NCBI RefSeq assembly: GCF_900168125.1
Contig: NZ_FUZF01000013.1
Span: 89,209 to 153,208, forward strand
Source of the DNA: Sphingobacterium nematocida
GTDB taxonomy: Bacteria; Bacteroidota; Bacteroidia; Sphingobacteriales; Sphingobacteriaceae
Length of the DNA: 64,000 nucleotides
Reading direction: 5' to 3'
In this document: piece after piece, positions 28,001 to 36,048 of the stretch
How positions within the stretch are numbered: position 1 is the first letter of the stretch
How the letters are laid out: each line of letters begins with the position of its first letter
The notes under the pieces: model-generated
Database searches by the model: none
The model's input: the letters and a program-made list of their open reading frames with translations, nothing else
What the model was told of the DNA's origin: nothing
Translations under genes and position numbers: made by a program

Positions 28001-28309
28001 GACCGATCACTGGGGGCTCCACAGACCCGATACCTACAGGATGTGTCTTATCTGCGGCTCAAAACATTGACCGTGGACTACACACTGCCTAAGACTTGGG
28101 TAAATAGAATGAAGATCAGCAATGCGCAGGTCTTTGCGACTGCACAGAACTTATTTACGTTCTCTGGACTATTCAAACATACGGACAACTTTGACCCAGA
28201 GGTAATGGAAAAACCGAAGACGAACGGTGATCTAACAAATGGATCGGGGCAAGGATATGCCTACCCAATGTTGAAGACGACAACGATAGGGATAAACCTA
28301 ACATTTTAA
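25055..28309 (+). CDS. SusC family TonB-linked outer-membrane transporter
   Basis: 1084 residues, without an STN domain, so it imports but does not signal through FecR. Parts: signal peptide ending near LQAMD, an unusual 20-residue linker, carboxypeptidase-regulatory-like domain (VAGRVVDASGRPVPYANVAVKGT), LDEVVVVGYGTQKKVNLTGAV, plug (VRGTTSIGAGGSALVLIDGVEGD) and barrel ending in LTF. It is paralogous to the SusC at 14508; plug and C-terminal barrel blocks align closely. The stop codon overlaps an ATG by one base (28309), although the SusD start is probably further down. Confidence 0.94.
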   Translation: MNKRIPIFLLAGIAMSQNLQAMDWNVVSSGLSTMVAPQQKVAGRVVDASGRPVPYANVAVKGTLLNTTTTVNGEFEFNYSNGAKIILTVSCVGFTTKSFEVDRGTDILITLDNKNDLDEVVVVGYGTQKKVNLTGAVSQVTSEVLENRPAPNLSRMLQGTLPNLNLKMVDGSPTRGAEFNVRGTTSIGAGGSALVLIDGVEGDANMINPNDIESVTVLKDASSAAIYGSRAAFGVVLITTKNPVKGQAKVTLNSNYSFNQRTVEPKLVTNGYEWAKNFNDSFNAWYDYKSTPISVNNIYPFSLEYLEALRKYAENPTGEEAVFNPVKNRYEYFGNTDWYNMIYKDVMPATEQAMSVSGGGDKASYYVSGRYYHQDGIFKYNPDKFDKYNLRAKGDVKLNDWITFQNNTELSTYDYHYPMFADGDGNIWRQFEHQGYPMAVVHNPDGTYTHTAVYTGVASFMEGNNASDLNNTVLRNTAGLIIKPVKGLTLKGDMTYGRTWENEVRTNNYMDYSNSPGVISRFGRSLLREWNENTTYLAGNITANYVNKFADKHDLNVLVGYNVESSRTKALRAQRDGILVESKPDFNLMDGLNYNITGGGNEWAYLGLFYRLNYAYDNRYLLELNGRYDGSSKFPEHQRYGFFPSVSGGWIASNESFFEPLKPVVSNFKLRASYGSLGNGNVAPYRYLEQMGVSKTSVVLNGVQTNYTKLPGVIPDGLTWERSTTANFGLDLGVFGNSLNFTFDWYNRMTYDMFTAGQPLPNVFGAAVPFGNYADMSTKGWELTANYNSQFELAGKPFNWGINGSLWDSRSTIERFNNPNKLLSTYYVGQEVGEIWGYETLGFFTSEEDVKNHANQKFLKNSNNNVWLPGDLKFADLDNNDVINHGDNTVNNPGDRRIIGNDSPRYQYGFTLSGNWNGIGLSAFFQGIGKRDWYFAPEAGLFWGPYNRPYGYQPTKMMEDIWTEENPDAYFPRYRGYTALGTDRSLGAPQTRYLQDVSYLRLKTLTVDYTLPKTWVNRMKISNAQVFATAQNLFTFSGLFKHTDNFDPEVMEKPKTNGDLTNGSGQGYAYPMLKTTTIGINLTF

Positions 28310-28347
28310 TGGGTAATAGGATATTGGATATTTTGAAATTTTTTGTG

Positions 28348-30102
28348 ATGAATCGGATGAAAACAAAATTTATATTAGGTCTGTTGACAACTATTGTGTT
28401 GGCGAGTTCTTGTAAGGATTTTCTGGATAAGGAGCCTTTTGATAAGCTGGTGCCAGCTTCTTTCTTTAATACGGAAGCGGATCTACAGTTGTATACCAAT
28501 TCTTTCTATCAGGATTTTATTCCTAATGGACTAGCTATTGTACAGGCCGATGAGATGGGAGACTATACGTCTAAAAATAACTCGCCAACATTTATTGCCG
28601 GAAACTTCTCTCCGGTAGATCAAAGCAAATGGGATTGGACAAAGCTGCGTAACGTAAACTATTTTCTGTCACGCTACGACAACGTGGCCATACCAGAGGA
28701 AGCGAGGAAGCATTATGCAGGGGTAGCTCGCTTTTTTAGGGCTTACTTTTATTTTGATAAGGTGAAAACCTATGGTAATGTGCCTTGGTATGGTAAACCA
28801 TTGGCAACTGATGACCCTGAACTCTATAAAAAACAGGATCCAAGGACTTTGGTCATGGACTCGGTATTGGCGGATATTGACTTTGCGATAGCAAATATCA
28901 GAACGACTAAAGATAACTCTTCGAGTATGATCACCAAATGGGTGGCTTTGGGACTGAAGTCTAGAATATGCCTTTTTGAAGGTACTTTTCGAAAATATCA
29001 TGAGCATTTAGGGTTAAAGTCTACTGCGGATAAATGGTTGGAAGAGTCGGCGAAGGCGGCAAAGGAACTGATGGATAGTAAGCAATACGCGGTATACAAC
29101 ACAGGTAAACCGAATTCGGATTATCGGACACTTTTTATCAGTGAAAATCCGGTGTCGACAGAGGTCCTATGGGCCAATACGTTTAATAATGCACTGAAGC
29201 GCTGGCACGAGATCACATGGAAATTTAACTCGGCAACCTATGGTGCGCGTTGGGGATTGAATAAGCAGTTTGTAAACACGTATCTGAATACTGATGGTAC
29301 GCGTTTTACAGATAAAGCAGGATACGATGAATTGGAGTTTAAGGAGGAGATGAAGGGGAGGGATGCTCGTTTAGGGCAGTCGGTACGCTCGCTAGGCTAT
29401 AAGCGTTCGGACGGATCGGCAGCTCCTCCAAACTTTGGTTACACGTTTACAGGCTATCATATCCATAAATTCAGCTTGGACGATAAGCGCTTGGACGGTG
29501 TAGCAGAGGGATTCAATTCAATAACGATGATGCGCTATGCCGAGATACTATTAAACTATGCAGAAGCGAAGGCCGAGTTGGGGTTGATGAACGACGTGAT
29601 ATGGGGGGAGACTATCGGTGAGCTGCGCAAACGGGCTGGTGTAAATCCTGCGGTACCAGTTGGCGTAGACCTTTATTTGCAAAAGATTTATTTTCCAGAA
29701 GTGTCTGATAAATATGTGATGGAAGTGAGACGCGAACGTGGAATAGAGTTGGTATACGAAGGATTGAGATATGATGATCTGTTGCGCTGGCGTAAAGGAA
29801 AATTGTTGGAGATGGACTGGAAGGGAATATATGTGCCAGGAATGAATATCGAAATGGATCTAGACGGTAATAATACACCAGATGTATGTTTTGTGAAGTC
29901 TATTCCAAGCAAGACCACACCAGGCGTGGTTTACTTTGTGGTAGATGATAAAGCCGCCAAGCTGTCGGAAGGAACTAAAGGTCATATCATATGGCGTATA
30001 GATGAAGAGCGGAAATTTGAAGATAAAAAGTATCTTAGGCCAATAGCAAACGCTGATATTGTAGATAATAACAAACTAGAACAAAATCCAGGCTGGGAGT
30101 AG
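28348..30102 (+). CDS. SusD family nutrient-binding lipoprotein
   Basis: About 584 residues. The frame is open from the ATG at 28309, which overlaps the SusC stop, but that start adds a hydrophobic-charged tail before the true signal. ATG codons at 28348 or 28357 give MKTKFILGLLTTIVLASSC, a clean lipoprotein signal. Blocks shared with the SusD at 18091: VNYFLSRYDNV, ARFFRAYFYFDKVKTYGNVPW, LVMDSVLADIDFAIANI, ICLFEGTFRKYH, and VRRERGIELVYEGLRYDDLLRW near the C-terminus. It closes the second transcription unit of the locus and is followed by a bidirectional terminator. Confidence 0.92.
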   Translation: MNRMKTKFILGLLTTIVLASSCKDFLDKEPFDKLVPASFFNTEADLQLYTNSFYQDFIPNGLAIVQADEMGDYTSKNNSPTFIAGNFSPVDQSKWDWTKLRNVNYFLSRYDNVAIPEEARKHYAGVARFFRAYFYFDKVKTYGNVPWYGKPLATDDPELYKKQDPRTLVMDSVLADIDFAIANIRTTKDNSSSMITKWVALGLKSRICLFEGTFRKYHEHLGLKSTADKWLEESAKAAKELMDSKQYAVYNTGKPNSDYRTLFISENPVSTEVLWANTFNNALKRWHEITWKFNSATYGARWGLNKQFVNTYLNTDGTRFTDKAGYDELEFKEEMKGRDARLGQSVRSLGYKRSDGSAAPPNFGYTFTGYHIHKFSLDDKRLDGVAEGFNSITMMRYAEILLNYAEAKAELGLMNDVIWGETIGELRKRAGVNPAVPVGVDLYLQKIYFPEVSDKYVMEVRRERGIELVYEGLRYDDLLRWRKGKLLEMDWKGIYVPGMNIEMDLDGNNTPDVCFVKSIPSKTTPGVVYFVVDDKAAKLSEGTKGHIIWRIDEERKFEDKKYLRPIANADIVDNNKLEQNPGWE

Positions 30103-30143
30103 GTGTAGTATTCGTATAAATAGAAGTATGTGCAACCTCAGGA

Positions 30144-30174
30144 GAGCCTGTATCTTGATTGATACAGGCTCTTT
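30144..30174. terminator. Bidirectional terminator between SusD and GntR genes
   Basis: Perfect 11-bp stem, GAGCCTGTATC (30144-30154) and GATACAGGCTC (30161-30171), 6-nt loop and a short T-run, between convergent genes. Confidence 0.88.
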
Positions 30175-30194
30175 ACGTATTATATTCCGTTGTT

Positions 30195-30935
30195 TTACTT
30201 GAATTTACCATTAAAAATACGTAAGAAATGGTTATTTAAATGGCTACGTATTGCTTTGCGGTAGGCTTCGGCATCACGTTGCTTCAGTACTTTTACCAGA
30301 TCTTTGTGCGAGACAAAGTCTACATCACTTACGGGATGCTCTAAAAAACCGCTGTTATGTACGTACTGAAATATTGGAAGCAGCAGTTCTTGTAATTCCA
30401 ATAACATCTTATTTTTTGATATCTCGTAGAGTTTGCCATGAAATTGGATCTCGTCATTGATGTTCCAAGGGAATGCCGTATCTCCAGACACAATGTTATC
30501 GGCTATTTCTTCTAATTCCTTGAGGTCTTTATCTGTGATATTATTTACAATAAACTCAGCCATACCCACTTCTAGCGCTAAACGCATTTCAAATAGATCT
30601 TTGAGGGTATCGCTATCCAGTATGGATGGGTGAAATACCTTTTTAAAAGATCCTAATACATCGGGATTGGTTAAGATCGCTCCTTTGTGTTTTTTTGATT
30701 CAATAAGCCCCACTGTTTTGAGCCTTAGTAAAGCTTCCCGAATGACTGTGCGACTTACCCCTAAGCTTTCGGCAAGATCAAGTTCTTTGGGAAGTACGTC
30801 GCCAACCTTCATCTTGGTCTCTTGGATAAAAGATATTATCCGTTCTTCAACCTTATCGACTAAGCTAGAGGTATCTACCCCTCCCAACTTTGAAATAGAT
30901 GTGCTGTCTGTGCCTTCCATGTTTTTTTCAATCAT
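30195..30935 (-). CDS. FadR-subfamily GntR transcriptional regulator of the sialic-acid operon
   Basis: 246 residues from the ATG ending at 30935; ATG at 30920 is an alternative. The winged helix-turn-helix lies at about residues 25-90 (VEERIISFIQETKMKVGDVLPKELDLAESLGVSRTVIREALLRLKTVGLIESKKHKGAIL). The C-terminal FCD ligand domain is all-helical with the expected metal-site residues (FEMRLALEVGMAEFI, FHGKLYEIS, SHKDLVKVLKQRD, HLNNHFL). It is divergent from the nan operon and faces an operator that matches FadR-family sites, so it is probably the local regulator, with Neu5Ac or ManNAc as likely inducer (inference). Confidence 0.9.
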   Translation of the reverse strand: MIEKNMEGTDSTSISKLGGVDTSSLVDKVEERIISFIQETKMKVGDVLPKELDLAESLGVSRTVIREALLRLKTVGLIESKKHKGAILTNPDVLGSFKKVFHPSILDSDTLKDLFEMRLALEVGMAEFIVNNITDKDLKELEEIADNIVSGDTAFPWNINDEIQFHGKLYEISKNKMLLELQELLLPIFQYVHNSGFLEHPVSDVDFVSHKDLVKVLKQRDAEAYRKAIRSHLNNHFLRIFNGKFK

Positions 30936-30960
30936 TATGAGAACAATTATAAAAAAAAAA

Positions 30961-30991
30961 TTTGACATTAAATTATTATGTCATACATTTG
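30961..30991 (+). promoter_or_regulatory. Consensus Bacteroidota promoter of the nan operon
   Basis: TTTG (30961-30964), exactly 19 bp, then TACATTTG (30984-30991): an exact match to TTTG-N19-TAnnTTTG. Transcription would begin near 30997, about 40 nt before the SusC ATG. Confidence 0.85.
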
Positions 30992-31013
30992 ATATATATT
31001 ATGTATGACATAA
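30976..31013. promoter_or_regulatory. Inverted-repeat operator for the GntR regulator
   Basis: TTATGTCATACAT (30976-30988) and ATGTATGACATAA (31001-31013) are perfect inverted repeats, 12 bp apart. Each arm contains TGTnnnACA, the core of FadR-subfamily sites. The left arm overlaps the -7 box of the nan promoter. The right arm lies next to CAAATATA (31015-31022), a possible minus-strand -7 box for the regulator gene, suggesting autoregulation. Confidence 0.8.
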
Positions 31014-31035
31014 CCAAATATAATAAAGAACTGTT

Positions 31036-34000
31036 ATGATAAATTTTTTAATTCTTAAGAACCAGAAGAAGTTGATTTTCCTTCTTTTTCTTTGTGTTTT
31101 GCAAACAGGAGCGTTTGCCCAGAGCACGCTAAAAGGTCGTGTGTCTGCCGACGGAGGGACTGTATTGTCTAACGTAAGTGTCTCGAATAATACACTTAAC
31201 GTAATCACATCGACGGATGCTATGGGTAACTTTACAATCAAAGCGAATACGGGAGATAAGTTGACGTTTTCTTTTGTAGGCTATTTGACGAAAGAAATTG
31301 TATTACAAAACTTGAATACGGTAGCGATTTTGCTACAGGAAGATGATCATAACCTCGAGGAGGTGGTGGTTATGGGGTACGGAACAGTAAAAAGAAATAA
31401 GATGACCGCTTCGGTATCCACATTGGATAAAAAAGTGTTGGAGAGTGGGATGCGGGCAAATCCGGCCCAAGCATTGGCGGGTACTGTGCCCGGATTGCGG
31501 GTGTCTACAGGATCAGGTAGGCCAGGTGCATTGGCGAGTATCACGCTGCGTGGGGGAACCAACTTTGATGGGTCAGGTAGTCCTTTGATATTGGTGGATG
31601 GACAGATACGAGGTAGCTTGTCTGATATAAACCCAGAAGAAATTGAGCGGATCGATGTACAAAAGGATGCTGCGGCTACGGCAATATATGGTGCTAGAGC
31701 ATCGAATGGTGTGGTGATTGTAACTACGAAAAGGGGTAAGTCGGGATCGTCATCGTTGGATTTGAAAGTTAATCGAGGTATCAATTACCTGAATACACCG
31801 TATAATTTTTTGAGCTCGGAGGAATATGTTAAGTGGACGAGGATGGGAGCTGTTGAAGCTATTAAAGCAGGAACATTGGCTAATACGGCGTTGGGAAATC
31901 CAGGGCCTCGAGGTACCGGTAATGCCTATTTTGGGAGTGATGGTAAGACGCCCTTGGACGGTAATTATGTAAACCAAGGGAGATGGAGCTTAATGCGGCT
32001 GACAGATGAAAACCGGTTCTTATTGGATCAGGGATGGAAACAGATGAAAGATGTAGTGCCGACAAATACGGCCGGAAATTATGATGCCAATGGGCAGTTC
32101 TATGATTTGATCTACGAAGATTTCAATTATGGAGATCTTGCTTTTCGGTCGCCAGCTCCTTCTCAGGACTATAACCTCTCGTTTTCGGGAGGGAATGATA
32201 AAGCTAGTTACTACAGTAATCTAGGAATTTATGATGAAAAAGGTTTGTCATTAAATACGTTTTATCGTCGGTATAACTTTGCGGTAAATGCGGATTATAA
32301 AATTAAAGACTGGTTGAAAGCAGAGTCTGGAGTAAATTATACCCGAGCCAATTGGCGTGATCAGACCCTGACAAACGGCGAAGAGAATTATTGGGGAAGA
32401 ATGCTGTCGGCACCACCTACACTGCGTAGTAAAAGTCCGATTACGGGTGACTGGATACTGGGACGGGATGCAAGCGATGGAAATCCGTTGGTCAATATTG
32501 ATAAGTATATACGCCGCAACCAGAGTGATAAATTGACCTTTAACCAGTCTTTGGTCGTTAACTTTACCCCAGAACTTAATCTGCGGGTCAAAGGTATATT
32601 GTTTTATGAAGAGCAGTATTTCGAATCATTTGATAAGGATTTTAGGAATAATTTTTTGAGTTATACGAATCCGGATGCGGGCTGGAATAGACAACGAAAT
32701 AGCTCAGCTTCGTTTTGGAGGGATATACAGCAGACCTACAACGCTGTATTGAACTATGATAAATCGGTAGGTAATCATAATGTCAATGCGCTGATCGGTG
32801 CTGAATTTTTTGACTCGTATTACCGCGGCCTTGGGGCATCGGGAGCATTGGCACCTACGGATGATTTTATGTCGCTCGGATTGACGACCAATACAGCTAC
32901 TAATCCGACAAGAGGCGCTTCTTCGTCTCACGCTAACGACCGGATTATTTCTCAATTTGCGCGCGTGAACTATGATTATGCAGATAAGTATTTGTTTTCG
33001 GCTACATTTAGGAATGACGGTATTTCCCGATTAAATGCGGATAACAGATGGGGCTTTTTTCCTGCGGCCTCGGTGGGCTGGGTGGCAACAAAAGAACAGT
33101 TCTTGCAAGATGCTGCGCCATGGTTAAACTTTTTGAAGGTGCGAGCTAGCTGGGGTAAAAACGGTAACATCGGAATAGGTACAAGTGATCCTATCGGTAA
33201 ATACCAGGTACAAGGCTCGTATAATGTGCAGACTGCATATGATCAGGTAAAAGGCTTTTTGTTCGGCAATCCTACTTTATCGACGCTGCAGTGGGAAAAA
33301 TCGAGCACTACCGAGGTCGGAGCGGATATGGGATTTTTGAATAGTCGTTTGAATTTATCAGCAGCTTATTATAACCGTATCACATCTGATAAACTTGCTT
33401 ATATCGCTTTACCCTCTTCGGCTGGTATAGATCAGATCCGTACCAATAATGGTACGATGCGTAATAGAGGAATTGAACTGGATTTGGGGTATAAGATTAT
33501 CGCCAATCAAAATTGGACCTGGCAGGTGAATGCAAATACCGCATATGTGCGTAATAAAATAATAAAACTGCCTAATAATGGAAATGATTTGAATAGACAG
33601 GGGGGCACTCAGGTGTATGATCCTACTAGTAAATCGTTGATATGGGTAGAGGGATTGCAGGAAGGCAAAGAATGGGGAGATGTATATGGATTCCGAATGA
33701 AGGGAATCATTCGCACAGCGGAAGATCTGGCGAACTATAATGTACGTGATGAAGCAGCAGGTGATACGTATGGCATAGGGGGCGCTGCAGGCAAGCGTGT
33801 GGCTAGTCAGAAGGTAATTACAGAACAAGGATTATCTGGGTATTTGCCGACACAGCTCGGGGATGCTATATGGGATGATATTAATGGGGATGGAGTAATC
33901 AATCAGGATGATCGTGTCCGACTAGGAAATACAATGCCTAAATGGACTGGAGGATTTAATACGACGGTAAGTTATAGAGGTCTATCGCTATTCACCCGTA

Positions 34001-34422
34001 TAGACTTTGCTCTGGGACATATACAGATGGATCGGATGAATGTGTGGTCATTGGGATCGATGCAGGGAGAATTTAATGCAGGGGATATCGTAAAAGACAC
34101 CTGGACAGCAGAAAACCCCAATGCTAAATATCCGCGTTATATGTGGGCTGACCAGTTAAATATGAAAAATTTTGATCGCCCTAGTGATCTTTTCTGGGTG
34201 AATTCGAGCTATCTCGCCTTTAGGGAAGTATCACTTTCTTATTCGGTACCGAAGGAGTGGATTTCAAAAGCAAGGATCAGTGGGTTGACACTGACGGCAA
34301 CGGGGCAGAACCTGGGTTATATTTCTAATAAGTTGAATGCTCTTCCTGAGCGTACAGGATTTCAGAATAGTGCATACACAATACCTACCATGTTGATATT
34401 CGGTGGTAAGATTACATTTTAA
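31036..34422 (+). CDS. SusC family transporter of the sialic-acid locus (NanO-like)
   Basis: 1128 residues; first gene of the nan operon. Signal peptide ends at GAFAQ (about residue 29). Carboxypeptidase-regulatory-like domain (LKGRVSADGGTVLSNVSVSNNT), then LEEVVVMGYGTVKRNKMTASV, a plug with TLRGGTNFDGSGSPLILVDGQ and VQKDAAATAIYGARASNGVVIV, and the barrel ending KITF. No STN domain, in line with control by GntR and not by a sigma/anti-sigma pair. The substrate, sialic acid or sialylated oligosaccharide, is inferred from the operon; NanO is the name used for the corresponding Tannerella/Bacteroides porin. Confidence 0.93.
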   Translation: MINFLILKNQKKLIFLLFLCVLQTGAFAQSTLKGRVSADGGTVLSNVSVSNNTLNVITSTDAMGNFTIKANTGDKLTFSFVGYLTKEIVLQNLNTVAILLQEDDHNLEEVVVMGYGTVKRNKMTASVSTLDKKVLESGMRANPAQALAGTVPGLRVSTGSGRPGALASITLRGGTNFDGSGSPLILVDGQIRGSLSDINPEEIERIDVQKDAAATAIYGARASNGVVIVTTKRGKSGSSSLDLKVNRGINYLNTPYNFLSSEEYVKWTRMGAVEAIKAGTLANTALGNPGPRGTGNAYFGSDGKTPLDGNYVNQGRWSLMRLTDENRFLLDQGWKQMKDVVPTNTAGNYDANGQFYDLIYEDFNYGDLAFRSPAPSQDYNLSFSGGNDKASYYSNLGIYDEKGLSLNTFYRRYNFAVNADYKIKDWLKAESGVNYTRANWRDQTLTNGEENYWGRMLSAPPTLRSKSPITGDWILGRDASDGNPLVNIDKYIRRNQSDKLTFNQSLVVNFTPELNLRVKGILFYEEQYFESFDKDFRNNFLSYTNPDAGWNRQRNSSASFWRDIQQTYNAVLNYDKSVGNHNVNALIGAEFFDSYYRGLGASGALAPTDDFMSLGLTTNTATNPTRGASSSHANDRIISQFARVNYDYADKYLFSATFRNDGISRLNADNRWGFFPAASVGWVATKEQFLQDAAPWLNFLKVRASWGKNGNIGIGTSDPIGKYQVQGSYNVQTAYDQVKGFLFGNPTLSTLQWEKSSTTEVGADMGFLNSRLNLSAAYYNRITSDKLAYIALPSSAGIDQIRTNNGTMRNRGIELDLGYKIIANQNWTWQVNANTAYVRNKIIKLPNNGNDLNRQGGTQVYDPTSKSLIWVEGLQEGKEWGDVYGFRMKGIIRTAEDLANYNVRDEAAGDTYGIGGAAGKRVASQKVITEQGLSGYLPTQLGDAIWDDINGDGVINQDDRVRLGNTMPKWTGGFNTTVSYRGLSLFTRIDFALGHIQMDRMNVWSLGSMQGEFNAGDIVKDTWTAENPNAKYPRYMWADQLNMKNFDRPSDLFWVNSSYLAFREVSLSYSVPKEWISKARISGLTLTATGQNLGYISNKLNALPERTGFQNSAYTIPTMLIFGGKITF

Positions 34423-34438
34423 GAAAGAGGGTTATATC

Positions 34439-35992
34439 ATGAGAAAATATATAAAAATAGCGATTGTTACGGTCATGACTGGGCTATTGACTGGTTGTAA
34501 TAAAAACTTGGACTTTGTACCGGAGGATTATTTTGCGGATGGTAACTATTGGCAAAATGAGACGCAGGTGAATAATTTTATGGTGGGTATTCATAACGAT
34601 CTGCGTAATAAGCAATTTATGCTTTTTCGCTTGGGAGAGATGCGAGGTGGAGGGTTATCCAATACGGCCAGGATGGATGTATCGCTGAATGAACTCAGTA
34701 TTATTAACCATGGAATGACAGAGGTTTCGCCAGGAATAGGAGCTTGGGCTGGATTTATGAATAGCATATTGCAGATTAATTTATTTATCAGCAAAATGGA
34801 GACAATCTCCTTTGTGCCATCTGATAAAAAAGCTCAACTTCTAGGGCAGGCATATGGCTTAAGGGCATATTACTATTTTCACCTGTTGCGTACTTATGGA
34901 GGTGTGCCGCTGCGTTTGACACCTGATGTGCTGTTAGACAAGCCAGATGCTGTAAATTTAAGGATGGCGCGTTCATCAGAAGCTGAAGTCTTAGCTGCGA
35001 TTAAAGGTGATATAGCGGCGTCGGTGCAAAATTTTGGTACCATTCAAGGAACTAATAAAGCGTATTGGTCGCTAAATGCTACCCGTATGTTGAAGGGAGA
35101 GGTGTTTCTTTGGTCGGCAAAGGTGTATAATAATACGGCAGATCTAGTAGAAGCAAAGAATGCGCTTAATGCGGTAGCAGGGTATAGTTTGCTCACTAAT
35201 TTTGGAGATGTATTCAAGCAGAAGAGAAATTCCGAAATAATTTTTACACTCCCTTTTGCATTTAATGAGGCTGAAGCTTCGAGTGTAAGTTTATTTCTGT
35301 ACCCAGTAGCCAATTTTAACGGTATCTATTACAAAGATACAGTAAACGTTAATGCACCGAAACTAGTGGATCCTCTCAATATTGCGCAAGCGAGTGCTGG
35401 AGGTATTCAGCGATACGCTTATACCTATGAGCTATTCCAATCGTATGGGATCAATGACCAGCGCAGAAATAGTACTTTTTATGATTTTTACGGAATAGAC
35501 CGCACAGTCACCCCCAATAAAGTGACGATAAGAAACACGGTATTAACTAAGTTTATGGGAACTGTAAATAATAATATCCGTAATTGGACGGACGACTGGC
35601 CTATATATCGGGAAGCAGACCGTTTGCTGATGTTGGCTGAAATCGCTAACGCAGAGGGAACTGATCCAAAGAATTACCTACAACCTATCCGTGATCGTGC
35701 ATTTAATGGTATTGATCCTTTACCTTTTGTCAATGGGTCTAAGGATGCTAATGAGCTGGCTATATTTGCAGAACGCGCAAAGGAATTTGTATGGGAGGGT
35801 AAGCGATGGTACGATTTGAGACGGATGAAATTGGGGGGCGACCCGTTGGCCTTTAAAGGTACAGGCAATCCGTATGGCGTGTTGAATAAATCGACGGATG
35901 CTTATAAACTATTGTGGCCGGTCGGGAGAGATGTATGGACCAATGATCCGTTGGTAGAACAAACGCCGGGATATACGACGACAAAACCCTAA
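34439..35992 (+). CDS. SusD family lipoprotein of the sialic-acid locus (NanU-like)
   Basis: 517 residues from the ATG at 34439, preceded by AAAGAGGG; the frame extends into the SusC gene only through non-ATG codons. Lipobox LTGC. SusD features include YGLRAYYYFHLLRTYGGVPLRL, READRLLMLAEIANAEG and FAERAKEFVWEGKRWYDLRRMKLGGDP, and the C-terminus EQTPGY. It is the likely extracellular sialic-acid-binding partner of the SusC 16 bp upstream. Confidence 0.92.
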   Translation: MRKYIKIAIVTVMTGLLTGCNKNLDFVPEDYFADGNYWQNETQVNNFMVGIHNDLRNKQFMLFRLGEMRGGGLSNTARMDVSLNELSIINHGMTEVSPGIGAWAGFMNSILQINLFISKMETISFVPSDKKAQLLGQAYGLRAYYYFHLLRTYGGVPLRLTPDVLLDKPDAVNLRMARSSEAEVLAAIKGDIAASVQNFGTIQGTNKAYWSLNATRMLKGEVFLWSAKVYNNTADLVEAKNALNAVAGYSLLTNFGDVFKQKRNSEIIFTLPFAFNEAEASSVSLFLYPVANFNGIYYKDTVNVNAPKLVDPLNIAQASAGGIQRYAYTYELFQSYGINDQRRNSTFYDFYGIDRTVTPNKVTIRNTVLTKFMGTVNNNIRNWTDDWPIYREADRLLMLAEIANAEGTDPKNYLQPIRDRAFNGIDPLPFVNGSKDANELAIFAERAKEFVWEGKRWYDLRRMKLGGDPLAFKGTGNPYGVLNKSTDAYKLLWPVGRDVWTNDPLVEQTPGYTTTKP

Positions 35993-36048
35993 TCCTAAAT
36001 ACAGCTGGGATAGAAATTTTAGAATTGAATACTATTAAATAGAGACAT

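Noticed and set aside
5255..34422. Four large SusC genes as possible mis-assembled repeats
   Set aside because: They differ in length, domain content and sequence, and each has its own SusD, so they are true paralogues.
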